Part shown: piece by piece, positions 1 to 7,958 of the stretch | How positions within the stretch are numbered: position 1 is the stretch's first letter | Layout: every line of letters starts with the position of its first letter | Assembly: GCA_036260255.1 (NCBI GenBank) | Contig: DATAAF010000058.1 | Coordinates: 1 to 37,441 of the forward strand | Direction of reading: 5' to 3' | DNA length: 37,441 bases | From: DASZJY01 sp036260255 | Lineage (GTDB): Bacteria; Actinomycetota; Acidimicrobiia; Acidimicrobiales; AC-14 | The notes under the pieces: generated by a model | What the model saw: the letters and a program-made list of their open reading frames with translations, nothing else | What the model was told of the DNA's origin: nothing | Databases searched by the model: none | Made by a program: the position numbers and the translations under genes

Positions 1-1
1 C

Positions 2-526
2 ACCGCCCCCGTGCTGCCGTTGCGCCCGGGCACGCCCGAGCGGCGCACCCACGACTACGTCCGGGGCGGCACCACCAACCTCTACGCCGCCCTCGACGTC
101 GCCTCCGGCACGGTGATCGCCAACCTCACCGCCCGGCACCGAGCCGTCGAGTTCCGCAAGTTCTTGAACCTCATCAACCGCAACGTCCCCGCCCACTTGG
201 ACGTGCACGTCATCGTCGACAACTCCTCGACGCACAAGACGCCTGAGATCCACCGCTGGTTGCTGCGCCACCCTCGCTTCACCCTGCACTTCACCCCGAC
301 GTACAGCTCATGGCTCAACCTGGTGGAGCGGTGGTTCGCCGAGCTCACCGACAAGTGGCTGCGGCGTGGGACTCACCGCTCAACCAGCGAACTCGAGACC
401 GCCATCCGTTCGTGGATCGCCACCTGGAACGATGACCCTCGTCCGTTCGTCTGGCACAAGACCGCCGATGAGATCCTCGAGACGCTCGCAGGATATTGCG
501 AGCGGATCTCCGACTCAGGACACTAG
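2..526 (+). CDS. IS630-family transposase, C-terminal part (5' end cut by window)
   Basis: This is the catalytic half of a DDE transposase that cuts and joins insertion-sequence ends at TA dinucleotides. The reading frame is open from base 2, and the residues before the first internal GTG (base 11) still look like the family, so the gene continues beyond the left edge. Visible motifs are a probable first Asp in AALDVASG, the second Asp in VIVDNSSTHK, and the YSSWLNLVERWFAEL block with the catalytic Glu, all typical of IS630 (DDE_3). The frame ends SDSGH followed by TAG at 524-526. In this family the terminal inverted repeat commonly overlaps the end of the gene, so the element probably ends here, with TA at 524-525 as target duplication. 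That last point is inference, because the other end is outside the window. Confidence 0.88.
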   Translation, partial: TAPVLPLRPGTPERRTHDYVRGGTTNLYAALDVASGTVIANLTARHRAVEFRKFLNLINRNVPAHLDVHVIVDNSSTHKTPEIHRWLLRHPRFTLHFTPTYSSWLNLVERWFAELTDKWLRRGTHRSTSELETAIRSWIATWNDDPRPFVWHKTADEILETLAGYCERISDSGH

Positions 527-690
527 GCGTACACCGCGGCGGGCCCGCCGGCGATGGTGGCGTTGTTGTAGAACGCCGGCTGCGACGCCGGGATTCCCTG
601 CGCGGCCCAGCTCTGCGCTCCGTGGGCGGTGCCGACCACGGCGGCGATGGCCCGCTCGGCGCCTCCGCGTCGGGGCCCATGAGGGGATTG
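523..690 (-). pseudogene. Unidentified coding fragment interrupted by the IS630 element
   Basis: A leftward reading frame that looks protein-like (it includes PAFYNNATIAGG and ends GGPAAVYA) runs directly into the end of the IS630 transposase. Its stop TAG lies on the opposite strand of the last bases of the transposase. The stop falls at the presumed IS boundary, so I read this as a gene cut by the insertion rather than a true C-terminus. Its upstream extent is unclear; the frame stays open to about 1062, but beyond about 690 it no longer looks like coding sequence. I do not recognise the family. Confidence 0.3.
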
Positions 691-942
691 ACAGCACCAC
701 CCGGGCGTGATCTCGGATGGGCTCTGGCGGGCCCACCGGGGCCCCCCCCGCTCGCCACTCGTCTCGCACTCCGAGCGGATGTCCAGCGTCGTTTGGGCCA
801 TCTGCAAACCGCTAGGGGCCTCGGCTCCGGCGATCTCGTCACCGCGGTCCACCGGGCTTCCACGGCCGCGCCGGTCGCTTTTCGCCTCCTCGCTCAGTTC
901 TTGGATTGCTCGGCCTCGTTGGCCCTTCAGGGCCGCTCCGCC

Positions 943-1262
943 TGTCGCGAACTCGATTGGTCCGCGCCCATTAGATGGTTGATGGCGGACAACCGCGTCG
1001 TGTGCCTGATCGCGCCTGGGCGGGCCGTTCTCCTGTCGCGCCCGCCCGTCTCGATGAGGCACCGAAAGCTCGTCCGGTCCGCGCCGAGTCCGCTGAGAGT
1101 CCGCATTGCATCGCCCTTCAGGTGGCTACAGTGCGCTACATCGTGGAGGAGGAACCGGCTGTGACCTGCGATGACGCGCAAAGCTCCTGGTCAGGCGAAG
1201 ACCGATCTCTGCTTTGCAAGCAGAAGGCCGTGAGTTCGAGTTCCACCGTCACCACCACCGTC
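943..1262 (+). repeat. Repeat copy A with tRNA-Ala-like 3' tail
   Basis: This is the first of three dispersed copies; the others are at 5766-6085 on the minus strand and 6511-6890 on the plus strand. Shared landmarks in order are TGTCGCG, then CCCATTAG followed by ATGG, a poorly conserved middle, then a strongly conserved block of about 140 bases from GAGTCCGCATTGCATCGC to the tail. The tail contains CTTTGCAAGCAG, a tRNA anticodon arm with anticodon TGC at 1215-1217 and a perfect 5-bp stem (TCTGC/GCAGA). It is followed by a degraded T-arm and CGTCTCCACC. The 5' half of a tRNA (acceptor and D-arm) is absent, so this is not a working tRNA. A small GGTC/GACC hairpin just before the tail is kept in all copies. 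Confidence 0.8.
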
Positions 1263-1407
1263 TCCACCACATAAAGGGGCTGGCCAGAGGCATGCGCGCC
1301 TCGCGTACGCCGTACGGAACGGTTGGCGGGAGTCCGCACAAGGAGTGCACATCCGGCCAGGCTGGAGAGGACCCGCTGACCCCTACCGCCTGACCGGTTC
1401 GCAGCCC
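1263..1407. other. Spacer between repeat A and the UPF0182 gene
   Basis: I see no gene, RNA or clear terminator here. It is the 3' flank of the leftward UPF0182 gene. Confidence 0.5.
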
Positions 1408-4400
1408 TCAGGCAGAGCCCGGCGTCAAGGTGGTCGGTACGGCTGTCGCTCCTGCGGCTGCCTCCCGCGCCCGGTCAAAGGCCTGGCGGCCCTCCTGGAC
1501 CTTGCCGGCATAAGCAACGGGGTCGCCGTTGCGCAGGGCGGCGTCTGCCTCGGCGAAGGCCCGGGCGGCGGCGTCGAAGAGCCGACGGGCCTCCTCGGGC
1601 AGTGCCAAGCCCCCGGGCGCGTCCGTCGGTGGAACGGGCCCCGTACTCGGCCCTTCCTCCCGCGTCTCGGGTGCGTCGCCGAACACGGCAACCAGCGCGT
1701 CCTGGAGGGTGTCTCGGACGGCGATGCGGTCACCGAAGGCGACGATCACCTTCTTCAACTCGGGCACCGCGTTGGCCCCCGTGGCCTGGACGTAGAGCGG
1801 ACGGATGTAGACGAGGGACTGCTCCACCGGGATGATCACCAGGTTCCCGAGGAGCACTTCGGAGCCGGCCCGGCTGAGGAGCGTGATCAGCTGGGACACC
1901 TCTGGCTCCTGGTTGATACGGGCGTTCACGATGGCGGGCCCGTCGACCTGGCGGTCCCGCGGCATCACGAACACCTCGAGCTTGCCGTACTCGGCCGGGT
2001 CGGACTTCGCCACCATGAACGCCGACAGCTCGCGCCGGCTGTCGTCCGCAGAGAAGGGCACGAAGGGCTGGAGGATCAGGAATTCGCCTCTCGGCTCGCC
2101 GGGTAGCCGAGTCAGCAGGTAGTAGGGATCCATGCGGCGCTCGCCCGAAGCAGCGGGGGGGCTGGTTCCCGGTCCGGTCGCTGGGGCCGTTCCGCCCGCA
2201 GAACCTGGGTCCTGGGCGATGTTCCAGCGGTCCGACTGCGAGTAGAACTCGTTGGGGTCGCCGATGTGGTAGCGACCCCACATGTTGGTCTGCACCCGGA
2301 AGAGGTCCTCGGGATAGCGGAAGTGGGCCCGCAACTGGTCGGGGACCTCGTCGGCCGTCGAGAACAGCTTCGGGAAGGCCTTGGCGTAGGCGGCGGCGAT
2401 CGGGTCGGTCGGGTCCACCACGTAGAAGGTGGCGTTGCCGTCGTAGGCATCCACCGCCACCTTGACCGAGTTGCGGACGTAGTTGAACGGGTGATGGAGC
2501 CCGCTCCTCGGATTGACCCGATTGGTGTCGGCCTGCTGGCCGTAGGGGTAGCTGTTCGTGGTGGTGTAGGCGTCGATGATCCACGTGATCCGACCGTCGA
2601 CCACAACCGGGTAGGGGTCGTGGTCGTAATGGAGGAAGGGCGCGATCTTGCGAACCCGCTCGCCTACATCGCGGATGTAGAGGATCCGGGAATCCCCCGT
2701 CATGAACCCGGAGATGATCGGGTTCACGTCGCCGAAGCGCAGGGCGAACGCCGCCCGGCGCACGATCGAGCCGATTCCCACCCCCCCGGTGCCGTCGTAG
2801 CGGTTGGTGACCGCGGTGCCATCTTCGCGGAGGTAGTCGATCTCGTCGCGGCCGGTGTTGACGATGCCGTAGCCGCCGATCGCCTCCCCGTGGTAGAGGC
2901 GTGGCTGGGTGACCGCCGGCTCTCCCTGAGGCGGGATGTTCTTGACCAGGAAGTCGGGTTGACCATCGGCGGTCACCGAGTTGGCCGGTGACAGGACCGC
3001 CCCATAGCCATGGGTGAATGCCAGGTGCCGGTTCTCCCAGGTGTCCGACGGCAGGCTTTCGGGGTTGAGCTCGCGGGCCGACAACAGGATCTGCGTCACC
3101 TCGGCGGCAACCGGGTAGCGGTCCACGTCGACATCGGTGAAGCGGTAGAAGGTGCGGACCTCCTGGAGCCGCTGATAGGTCCGCTGAAGAACCTGGGGGT
3201 CCCAGAGTCGGATGTTCCGAACGGTCTCCGCATTGCGGCCGAGTGCGTCGGCGCTGAGCTCTTCGTTATAGGCGAAGTCCCTGACGTTGACGTCATCGAG
3301 CCCCATGGCGGCGCGCGTCGCCTCTATGTTGCGCTCGATGTAACGCGCCTCTTTGGTCGACTCGGCCGGTTCTACGCGGAAGCGCTGTACCGCCGCGGGA
3401 TAGAGGTAACCGGCAGCCACGGCGACCAGGACCCAGAGCCCAACAGCGGTGATCGGAAGCAGCCAACCCTGCCGGCGGATGTTGTAGAGAAACAACAGCG
3501 CCGCCAGAACCGAGATGAAGATCAGCAGGTTGAGGGCCGGCACCTGAGCATTGACGTCGGTGTATGTGGCACCCTCGACTGCGCCACGGGTCGAGAATGC
3601 AAGCTGGAAGCGGTCGAGATAGTAGTTCAATGCCTTTACCAGGGCGACCATGCCGAGAAGCACCGACAGATGGGCCTTGACCGCAGGCGTGACGCGTGGC
3701 GGCCTCACCTGCACCCGGATCCCTCCGTTCAAGTAGTGGGCGGCGGCAGTGACGATTGTGACGACCACCAGTGCGATGAAGGCCCAGTTGGTGACGAAGG
3801 AGACGAACGGCAGCTGGAACACGTAGAAACCGAGGTCCCGTTCGAAGAGCGGATCGCGGGTCCCGAAGTCAACGCGATTGCGGAAGAGGATCCAGTCGTT
3901 CCACCGACCCGCGCCGCTCAGACCGAGAGGGACCGCGAGGAACAGCGCGATCGCCACTCGGAACACCGCCGGCCGGCGCTCCCATACCGCGTGAACCGGG
4001 GCCAACGCCTCCTCCTCGGGGCCCGCCGGCCGCACAGCCGGAGCGAGACGCTGGGCGATCGCGAGGTTGGCCCAGAGCAGGGCGACGAGGACGGCGGTGA
4101 GGGCCAGCACCAAGCTCACCTTGGCGAACAGCACTCCCGACCAAACGCTTGTGAAGCGCAGGGAGTCGAACCACAGATAGTCCGTGTAGAACCCGGCGAC
4201 GCCTCGAGCGGACATGAGCGCCAGGAGGACGACAAAGATGGCGAGGACGAGGACAAGGCGCCCCGAGCGCAAGAGGCGCCCGGGACCACGCGCCCGCCGC
4301 GAGGAAGGCAGCATCTCGCCTACGAGCGTAGTTGCCGTGACGGCAACGGCGGTTTGCGCCTGAGAGAACGTGGCCTCGGCCATGCGGGTGGTGACGTCGC

Positions 4401-4461
4401 CGACCGCGCCGACCGCGCCCTCTTCTCGGCCCCGGCGTACGAGGACGTCTGTCGGGCTCAT
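1408..4461 (-). CDS. UPF0182 family large membrane protein
   Basis: This is a protein of about 1017 residues of the UPF0182 (COG1615) family, widespread in Actinobacteria and cyanobacteria and of unknown biochemical role. The N-terminal third has about seven hydrophobic segments. The first one (LVLVLAIFVVLLALMS) is followed by the family signature FYTDYLWFDSLRFTSVW. The rest is a large, probably extracytoplasmic domain with motifs such as LTHGYG-like FTHGYGAVLSPAN, YHGEAIGGYGIVN and NYVRNSVKVAVDAYDG. A Gly/Pro/Ala-rich linker precedes the last 250 residues, and the C-terminal 70 residues are Ala/Glu-rich and helical. The start is uncertain: the frame is open from a TTG at 4482. ATG at 4461 has an AGGA close upstream and is used here, but the family normally begins near ATG 4314, so the first 49 residues may not be translated. 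The gene looks intact although it lies between decayed sequence and repeats. Confidence 0.9.
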   Translation of the reverse strand: MSPTDVLVRRGREEGAVGAVGDVTTRMAEATFSQAQTAVAVTATTLVGEMLPSSRRARGPGRLLRSGRLVLVLAIFVVLLALMSARGVAGFYTDYLWFDSLRFTSVWSGVLFAKVSLVLALTAVLVALLWANLAIAQRLAPAVRPAGPEEEALAPVHAVWERRPAVFRVAIALFLAVPLGLSGAGRWNDWILFRNRVDFGTRDPLFERDLGFYVFQLPFVSFVTNWAFIALVVVTIVTAAAHYLNGGIRVQVRPPRVTPAVKAHLSVLLGMVALVKALNYYLDRFQLAFSTRGAVEGATYTDVNAQVPALNLLIFISVLAALLFLYNIRRQGWLLPITAVGLWVLVAVAAGYLYPAAVQRFRVEPAESTKEARYIERNIEATRAAMGLDDVNVRDFAYNEELSADALGRNAETVRNIRLWDPQVLQRTYQRLQEVRTFYRFTDVDVDRYPVAAEVTQILLSARELNPESLPSDTWENRHLAFTHGYGAVLSPANSVTADGQPDFLVKNIPPQGEPAVTQPRLYHGEAIGGYGIVNTGRDEIDYLREDGTAVTNRYDGTGGVGIGSIVRRAAFALRFGDVNPIISGFMTGDSRILYIRDVGERVRKIAPFLHYDHDPYPVVVDGRITWIIDAYTTTNSYPYGQQADTNRVNPRSGLHHPFNYVRNSVKVAVDAYDGNATFYVVDPTDPIAAAYAKAFPKLFSTADEVPDQLRAHFRYPEDLFRVQTNMWGRYHIGDPNEFYSQSDRWNIAQDPGSAGGTAPATGPGTSPPAASGERRMDPYYLLTRLPGEPRGEFLILQPFVPFSADDSRRELSAFMVAKSDPAEYGKLEVFVMPRDRQVDGPAIVNARINQEPEVSQLITLLSRAGSEVLLGNLVIIPVEQSLVYIRPLYVQATGANAVPELKKVIVAFGDRIAVRDTLQDALVAVFGDAPETREEGPSTGPVPPTDAPGGLALPEEARRLFDAAARAFAEADAALRNGDPVAYAGKVQEGRQAFDRAREAAAGATAVPTTLTPGSA

Positions 4462-4793
4462 TGATCCTGACGGGGCCCGCAACCCAGTGGTCCAGAGGAG
4501 AGCTCTTCTGGGGGAGGCCGACGAACCGCTCGAAGCCGGTGATGAACCTGCCCGTCGCGTCCAGGTCGACCTGGAGCCTTCTTTGCCGGTTCTGGCCTCG
4601 TCGCCGTCGGGAGGCGACGCGCGAGAGCACGCGTCCCTCGCCCCCCGGGTCCTCCCTCTGCCGAGCGGACCACGTCGCGGGCCGGGCCACGAAGCCGTTG
4701 CTCCCTCCGGTGGAGCCCGCCTTCAGCCTCTCGTCCGTCGCCGTGGCCCTCGCTGCTGGAGGGCCGCTGGACGCCACCGGTCACGGCGTTCCA
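4462..4793. other. Divergent intergenic region between UPF0182 and VanZ-like genes
   Basis: These 330 bases must hold the promoters of two divergent genes. Both strands are open for long stretches because of base composition, but neither translation resembles a known protein. I could not pick a convincing -10/-35 pair. If the UPF0182 gene starts at 4314 the region is 150 bases longer. Confidence 0.4.
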
Positions 4794-5381
4794 GTGGGTG
4801 ATGTACCGACGGCCGTCGGCGCCACCACACTGGAGCAGGTGTCGCGACTCCTCGTGCGGTCCCCACCCGCCGCCCGCCGCCTCTCACCGCTCGGGCCGGG
4901 AGGTCGACCCTTCGCCCGATGGCGGCCTTTCGCCGCGCTCCTCGCAGCTGGTGCCTTCCTGGCGAGCACGGTCCTCCTCTTGTCGGACCGAGCCCCCGGG
5001 CTCCTGCGGCGACTGTCGGCGCGGATCGACGCCGGGGCGTCGCGAACCGCTCAGATCGCCTCCGAGGCGCGCCCGCAGTCCGACTTCGAAATCCACGTGC
5101 TCGTCTGGGCCGTCGTCACCGTCTTCGTCGGGCTTGCCGTGTGGTCGAGTCGGTCGCTCCTGGTGTCGGCCATTGCCGTGCTGAGCCTCAGCGTGGCGGG
5201 AGAGAAGGCACAGGAGCTCCTCACCGACACCCGTCATCTGGAGATCGGGGACCTGGTGGCCAACGTCGTGGGTGTGTCGGCGGGGGTCGGGGTGGTGAGC
5301 GGCCTGGCCATCCTCCTGGGCTGGAAGGACGAGCCCCGCCGACGTCACATCGCCGGTCCCGGTTCCGGCGAAACTCCGTAG
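4794..5381 (+). CDS. VanZ-like family membrane protein
   Basis: This protein of about 195 residues carries a VanZ-like domain in its C-terminal two thirds. There are hydrophobic segments at FAALLAAGAFLASTVLLL, at VLVWAVVTVFVGLAVW, over SLLVSAIAVLSLSVAG, and at the C-terminus (VVGVSAGVGVVSGLAILLG). The family signature is clear: a Glu-rich AGEKAQELL, then RHLEIGDLVANVVG, matching the usual E..Q....R....D...N..G pattern. VanZ proteins are linked to low-level glycopeptide resistance, but most members of this broad family have no defined role and this one should not be called a resistance gene. The start is uncertain: GTG 4794 is used, and GTG 4839 has a GGAG only three bases upstream. It is divergent from the UPF0182 gene. 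Confidence 0.75.
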   Translation: MGDVPTAVGATTLEQVSRLLVRSPPAARRLSPLGPGGRPFARWRPFAALLAAGAFLASTVLLLSDRAPGLLRRLSARIDAGASRTAQIASEARPQSDFEIHVLVWAVVTVFVGLAVWSSRSLLVSAIAVLSLSVAGEKAQELLTDTRHLEIGDLVANVVGVSAGVGVVSGLAILLGWKDEPRRRHIAGPGSGETP

Positions 5382-5765
5382 ACCAACACCGTCGACCCCG
5401 TCGACATGAGGTCGTCAGCCCAGACGTCGTCCATGGCGGCGAAGGTGAGCCGCTTTCGCCCGATTTTTGTGACTTGTCAACTGAGTTAGTTTTCGCTGAC
5501 AGCGTCCTCTACCAACCCGGCGACGACGTGTTGACCAAGGCACCGGCCCATTTCGCCGCCCACGTCGCCCTCTATACGGCGCTGGCCTCGGCAGCGATTC
5601 TGGCCGGGCAAGCCGCACAATCAGGATGGAGCCACGGTGTCCACTACCGGAGCCGTACACAGTGCCACTTCAGGGCGTATGTTGACTCACGTGGACTCAG
5701 ACCGCACGCGCTCCTGGCGAAACTGGAGCAAAAACGAAGGCCCTGACCAGCACTTTCGCGGTGGA
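5382..5765. other. Non-coding or decayed stretch next to repeat B
   Basis: I find no gene I can defend. A plus-strand frame here contains a plausible-looking HFAAHVALYTALASAAILAG segment and ends at 5746, but it has no good start or recognisable family. Next to repeat B, read leftward, there is a GTTTTTGC run just beyond the tRNA-like tail. Confidence 0.4.
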
Positions 5766-6085
5766 CACGGCCGAACGGAACCGGCGATCTCCTGCTTGCA
5801 AAGCGGATACCGGTCTTCGTCTGACCAGGGCCTTTTCGCGTCATCGCAGGTCACGGTCGGTTTCTCCTCCACGATGTAGCGCACTGTAGCCATCTGAAGA
5901 GCGATGCAATGCGGACTCTGAACGGACTCGACCCAGAAGGGACGGAACGTCGCAGCGCGGCGGTCGAGAACGGCGGGCGCCGGTGGGCGCGACCGGAGCA
6001 TCGCTCTCCAGGCGCGCCGACCCGGTGCGGTTAATCCGCCATCATCCATCTAACTAATGGGCGCGCAGGGATGGCGATCGCGACA
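5766..6085 (-). repeat. Repeat copy B (inverted) with tRNA-Ala-like tail
   Basis: This copy is in inverse orientation to copies A and C. Read on the minus strand it begins TGTCGCG, then CGCGCCCATTAG, and continues to the conserved block starting GAGTCCGCATTGCATCGC. By eye this block is nearly identical to that of copy A. The tail has CTTTGCAAGCAGG, with TGC complementary to 5798-5800, then GATCGCCGGTTC, and ends GTGTCCACC. The T-arm is damaged relative to copy C. The GGTC/GACC hairpin before the tail is present with a seven-base loop. Together with copy A it brackets the UPF0182 and VanZ-like genes as an inverted pair. Confidence 0.8.
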
Positions 6086-6510
6086 ACCGGGCGGGGCGTC
6101 ATCGGCCGGTGCCATTGGCGATGGCCGAGCGACGGGAGAGCCGCCCCGAAGCCGGCACGGGCACGGAGGTTGGGAGAGGCCGCAGAACGGCGCCCTGTAG
6201 ACGTGCCGAAGGCCTCCCGGAGTGATATCGCCATGATCTCGGTCCGCCCTATGGGCGGACCGGACGGCTCCCGCAGGGATGGGACTGCGGAGATCGTGAA
6301 GGCGGTCGCTCCCAGGACGAGAACGAGTGGCGAGCAAGCGAGTGGGAGCCCGGCGGCGGCCTCCCCCACGGCCGCCTCGTCGCCCCGTGGATCCGCAAAC
6401 CAGCCATCCACGACCGGGCCCATCGCCGCGCGCGCGGCATGCGACCGCCTCCGACGCTTCGTCGCGCGCGGCGGTCAGCTCCTCGCTCCTGTCGTCTTGG
6501 GCAGCCCCTT
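6086..6510. other. Spacer between repeat copies B and C
   Basis: No gene is recognised. A leftward frame contains a hydrophobic stretch (PLVLVLGATAFTISAVPSL) that might be the remnant of a membrane or secreted protein, but it has no family resemblance I know and no ribosome binding site. Confidence 0.35.
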
Positions 6511-6890
6511 GTCGCGTCGCTCTACCACTGCTACCCATTAGATGGTCGTGGGGTGCCTCAGGGACCGCGGGCAGAGCCGCGGCACTGCCCATCGTCTTGG
6601 ATCGGGATCCGGACGAGAACACGCCTGGCGTTCCCGGCCCTGGTACCGGACACCTGCGCCGACTTCCGCGTTCAGCCGAAGGCGGACCTTCTCGGGCGCT
6701 CCGCCCTCACGTCGCTTGAGTCCACCCAGAGTCCACACTCCATCGCTTTCCAGGTCGCTACAGTGCGCTACTGCGTGGAGGAGAAACCGGCCGTGACCTG
6801 CGGTTACGCGGAAACGCCCTGGTCGGCGACCAGGCGAGTACTACTTTGCAAGCAGGGGGTCGCCGGTTCGAGTCCGGTCGTCTCCACGAG
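6511..6890 (+). repeat. Repeat copy C with best-preserved tRNA-Ala 3' half
   Basis: This is the third copy, about 60 bases longer than A and B because of extra sequence in its middle. It starts TGTCGCG and CCCATTAGATGG, has the diverged block beginning GAGTCCACACTCCATCGC, and ends in a clear tRNA 3' half at 6844-6887. That half has anticodon loop CTTTGCAAG with TGC at 6847-6849, variable loop GGGGGTC, a T-arm pairing GCCGG with CCGGT around TTCGAGT, and the acceptor strand GTCTCCA. The 5' half needed to pair with it is missing. The upstream hairpin is perfect here (CCTGGTC/GACCAGG, 6817-6833), stronger than in A and B. Confidence 0.8.
6844..6887 (+). pseudogene. tRNA-Ala(TGC) 3'-half fragment
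   Basis: The bases match the 3' half of a bacterial tRNA-Ala: anticodon loop with TGC, 3' side of the anticodon stem, variable loop, intact T-arm and CGTCTCCA acceptor strand. The 5' anticodon-stem strand is degraded (ACTAC instead of CCTGC), and no D-arm or 5' acceptor is present. Such fragments commonly arise when an element integrates into, or recombines at, the 3' end of a tRNA gene. A working tRNA-Ala must lie elsewhere. Confidence 0.75.
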
Positions 6891-6985
6891 TTGGGGCCTG
6901 TCGAGGGACTCTGCAGCCGTCGCCTCGACGTGAGGCGGTGGCCTGACATCCTGGTGACGGCCCGGCCGGATCCCAGCGTGTTCCC

Positions 6986-7392
6986 TCACCCGGGCTCTGG
7001 GGCGACATCCGGCCGCCGGCCGGCGACAGCACCGGTGGCCAAGCCATAGATCGCCTTGTGCGCGACGTCGATCACGACGCCAGGCGAGGCCTGGTCCATG
7101 GCACCGCGCCTACGCCGGTCGCGTTTTCGAGCGTGTGGTCGTTCGTCAGCCGGACCGCTGTGAACATCGCTGACGACCGGGGACCTCGAGGCCTCCGTTC
7201 GCCATGATCCCTCGGAGGGCCCCGAGAAGGACTCCCCGGCCCACTGCATCACAAGGTAGAGCGAGCGGGGTTGGTCCCGCGGGCCCTCCGGCGGGCCCAT
7301 CAGCGCTTGAGCGTCCGTGCAGGTACGTGCGAATCCGGTCGCCTGGTCAAGCGGTGTTCGAGCTTCTCGGCGAGGGCATGGCAGCGCTCCGA
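6986..7392 (-). pseudogene. Frameshifted remnant of a small conserved actinobacterial membrane protein
   Basis: Pieces of one protein can be read in order on the minus strand, but only by changing frame several times: LAEKLEHRLTRRPDSHVPA, then GVLLGALRGIMANGG, then MFTAVRLTNDHTLENATGVG, then PGVVIDVAHKAIYGLATG. From memory these correspond, in the same order, to a family of small actinobacterial membrane proteins with segments like HWGQGALLGALRG, NDQTLENATGVGAPPW and DLLHKAVYAFVTGAVAD. An in-frame TGA follows the first piece. The gene is therefore dead. The family's function is not known to me. Confidence 0.6.
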
Positions 7393-7492
7393 CGGCGCCG
7401 GCCGCCGTCGCCTGCACCGCCCCCCGGCCGAACACACCGGAGCTCCGGCTGTCACTCGGCGGCGTTCACCCCGGCGGTGCGCCGGAGTGCGC

Positions 7493-7726
7493 TCAGTGAC
7501 TGTGCTCGACCCGAGCCACGAGGAGCTGCTTGGCCTGATCAGCCGTGCGGACGTAACCCTGCTTCACCTGCTCGAAGAAGCCGGCGAGCTCCTCGTCGCC
7601 CTGGCCCCGAGCGTCGTTGATGTACATGTCGATCGTCGAGCCGCCCTCGAGCGCGTGGTACAGCACACTCACGAGGTTGTAGTGGGGATCGGGAGTTCCG
7701 GTCGACGCCTGACCACCTTCACTCAC
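7493..7726 (-). CDS. Small conserved helical protein
   Basis: This protein of 77 residues starts at GTG 7726 with a good ribosome site (GAGGAGG, five bases spacing), so translation is well supported. The sequence is acidic and predicted mostly helical (YNLVSVLYHALEGGSTIDMYINDA, then GDEELAGFFEQVKQGYVRTADQAKQLL). The pattern of two helices with spaced Glu/His recalls ferritin-like or bacterioferritin-type small proteins that occur next to stress genes in Actinobacteria, but it is too short for a diiron four-helix bundle. I recognise the overall pattern as a conserved hypothetical and assign no function. It is intact among decayed neighbours. Confidence 0.7.
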   Translation of the reverse strand: MSEGGQASTGTPDPHYNLVSVLYHALEGGSTIDMYINDARGQGDEELAGFFEQVKQGYVRTADQAKQLLVARVEHSH

Positions 7727-7958
7727 GGTTGCCTCCTCGTCGATGTCGTCGCCCCTTCGTACCCGTCTGGCTCCTCCTGTACTCGCTGGAAGAAGCCTCG
7801 GCGAGCTTGATCACACCGACCGACCGGTGTCCTGGTCCTCGTCGCGGCCGGACCAGCCCGCGCCCTTGGTGGCGGAAGGAGGGTGCCCGCCTCGCCTCGA
7901 TCGTCCTCGTCCCGCTCTCGCTCTCCGTCCGGCACCGGTGTGGCGCCTGGCTTCGCGG
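7727..7958. other. Gene-free stretch upstream of the small helical protein
   Basis: A leftward frame of 79 codons (7723-7962) overlaps the start of the next gene, is composed mainly of Arg, Pro, Gly and Glu, and shows no family pattern, so I do not call it. The region presumably carries the promoter of the small protein, but I could not identify it. Confidence 0.4.

Noticed and set aside
1198..1262. Working tRNA-Ala in repeat copy A (or in B or C)
   Set aside because: Only the anticodon arm and a damaged 3' part exist; D-arm and 5' acceptor strand are missing in all three copies.
4794..5381. Glycopeptide (teicoplanin) resistance gene
   Set aside because: A VanZ-like domain alone does not show resistance, and no vanHAX-type genes are present.
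5528..5746. Plus-strand frame with a hydrophobic HFAAHVALYTALAS segment
   Set aside because: It has no ribosome site and no recognised family, and its end runs up to the edge of a repeat; too weak to call.
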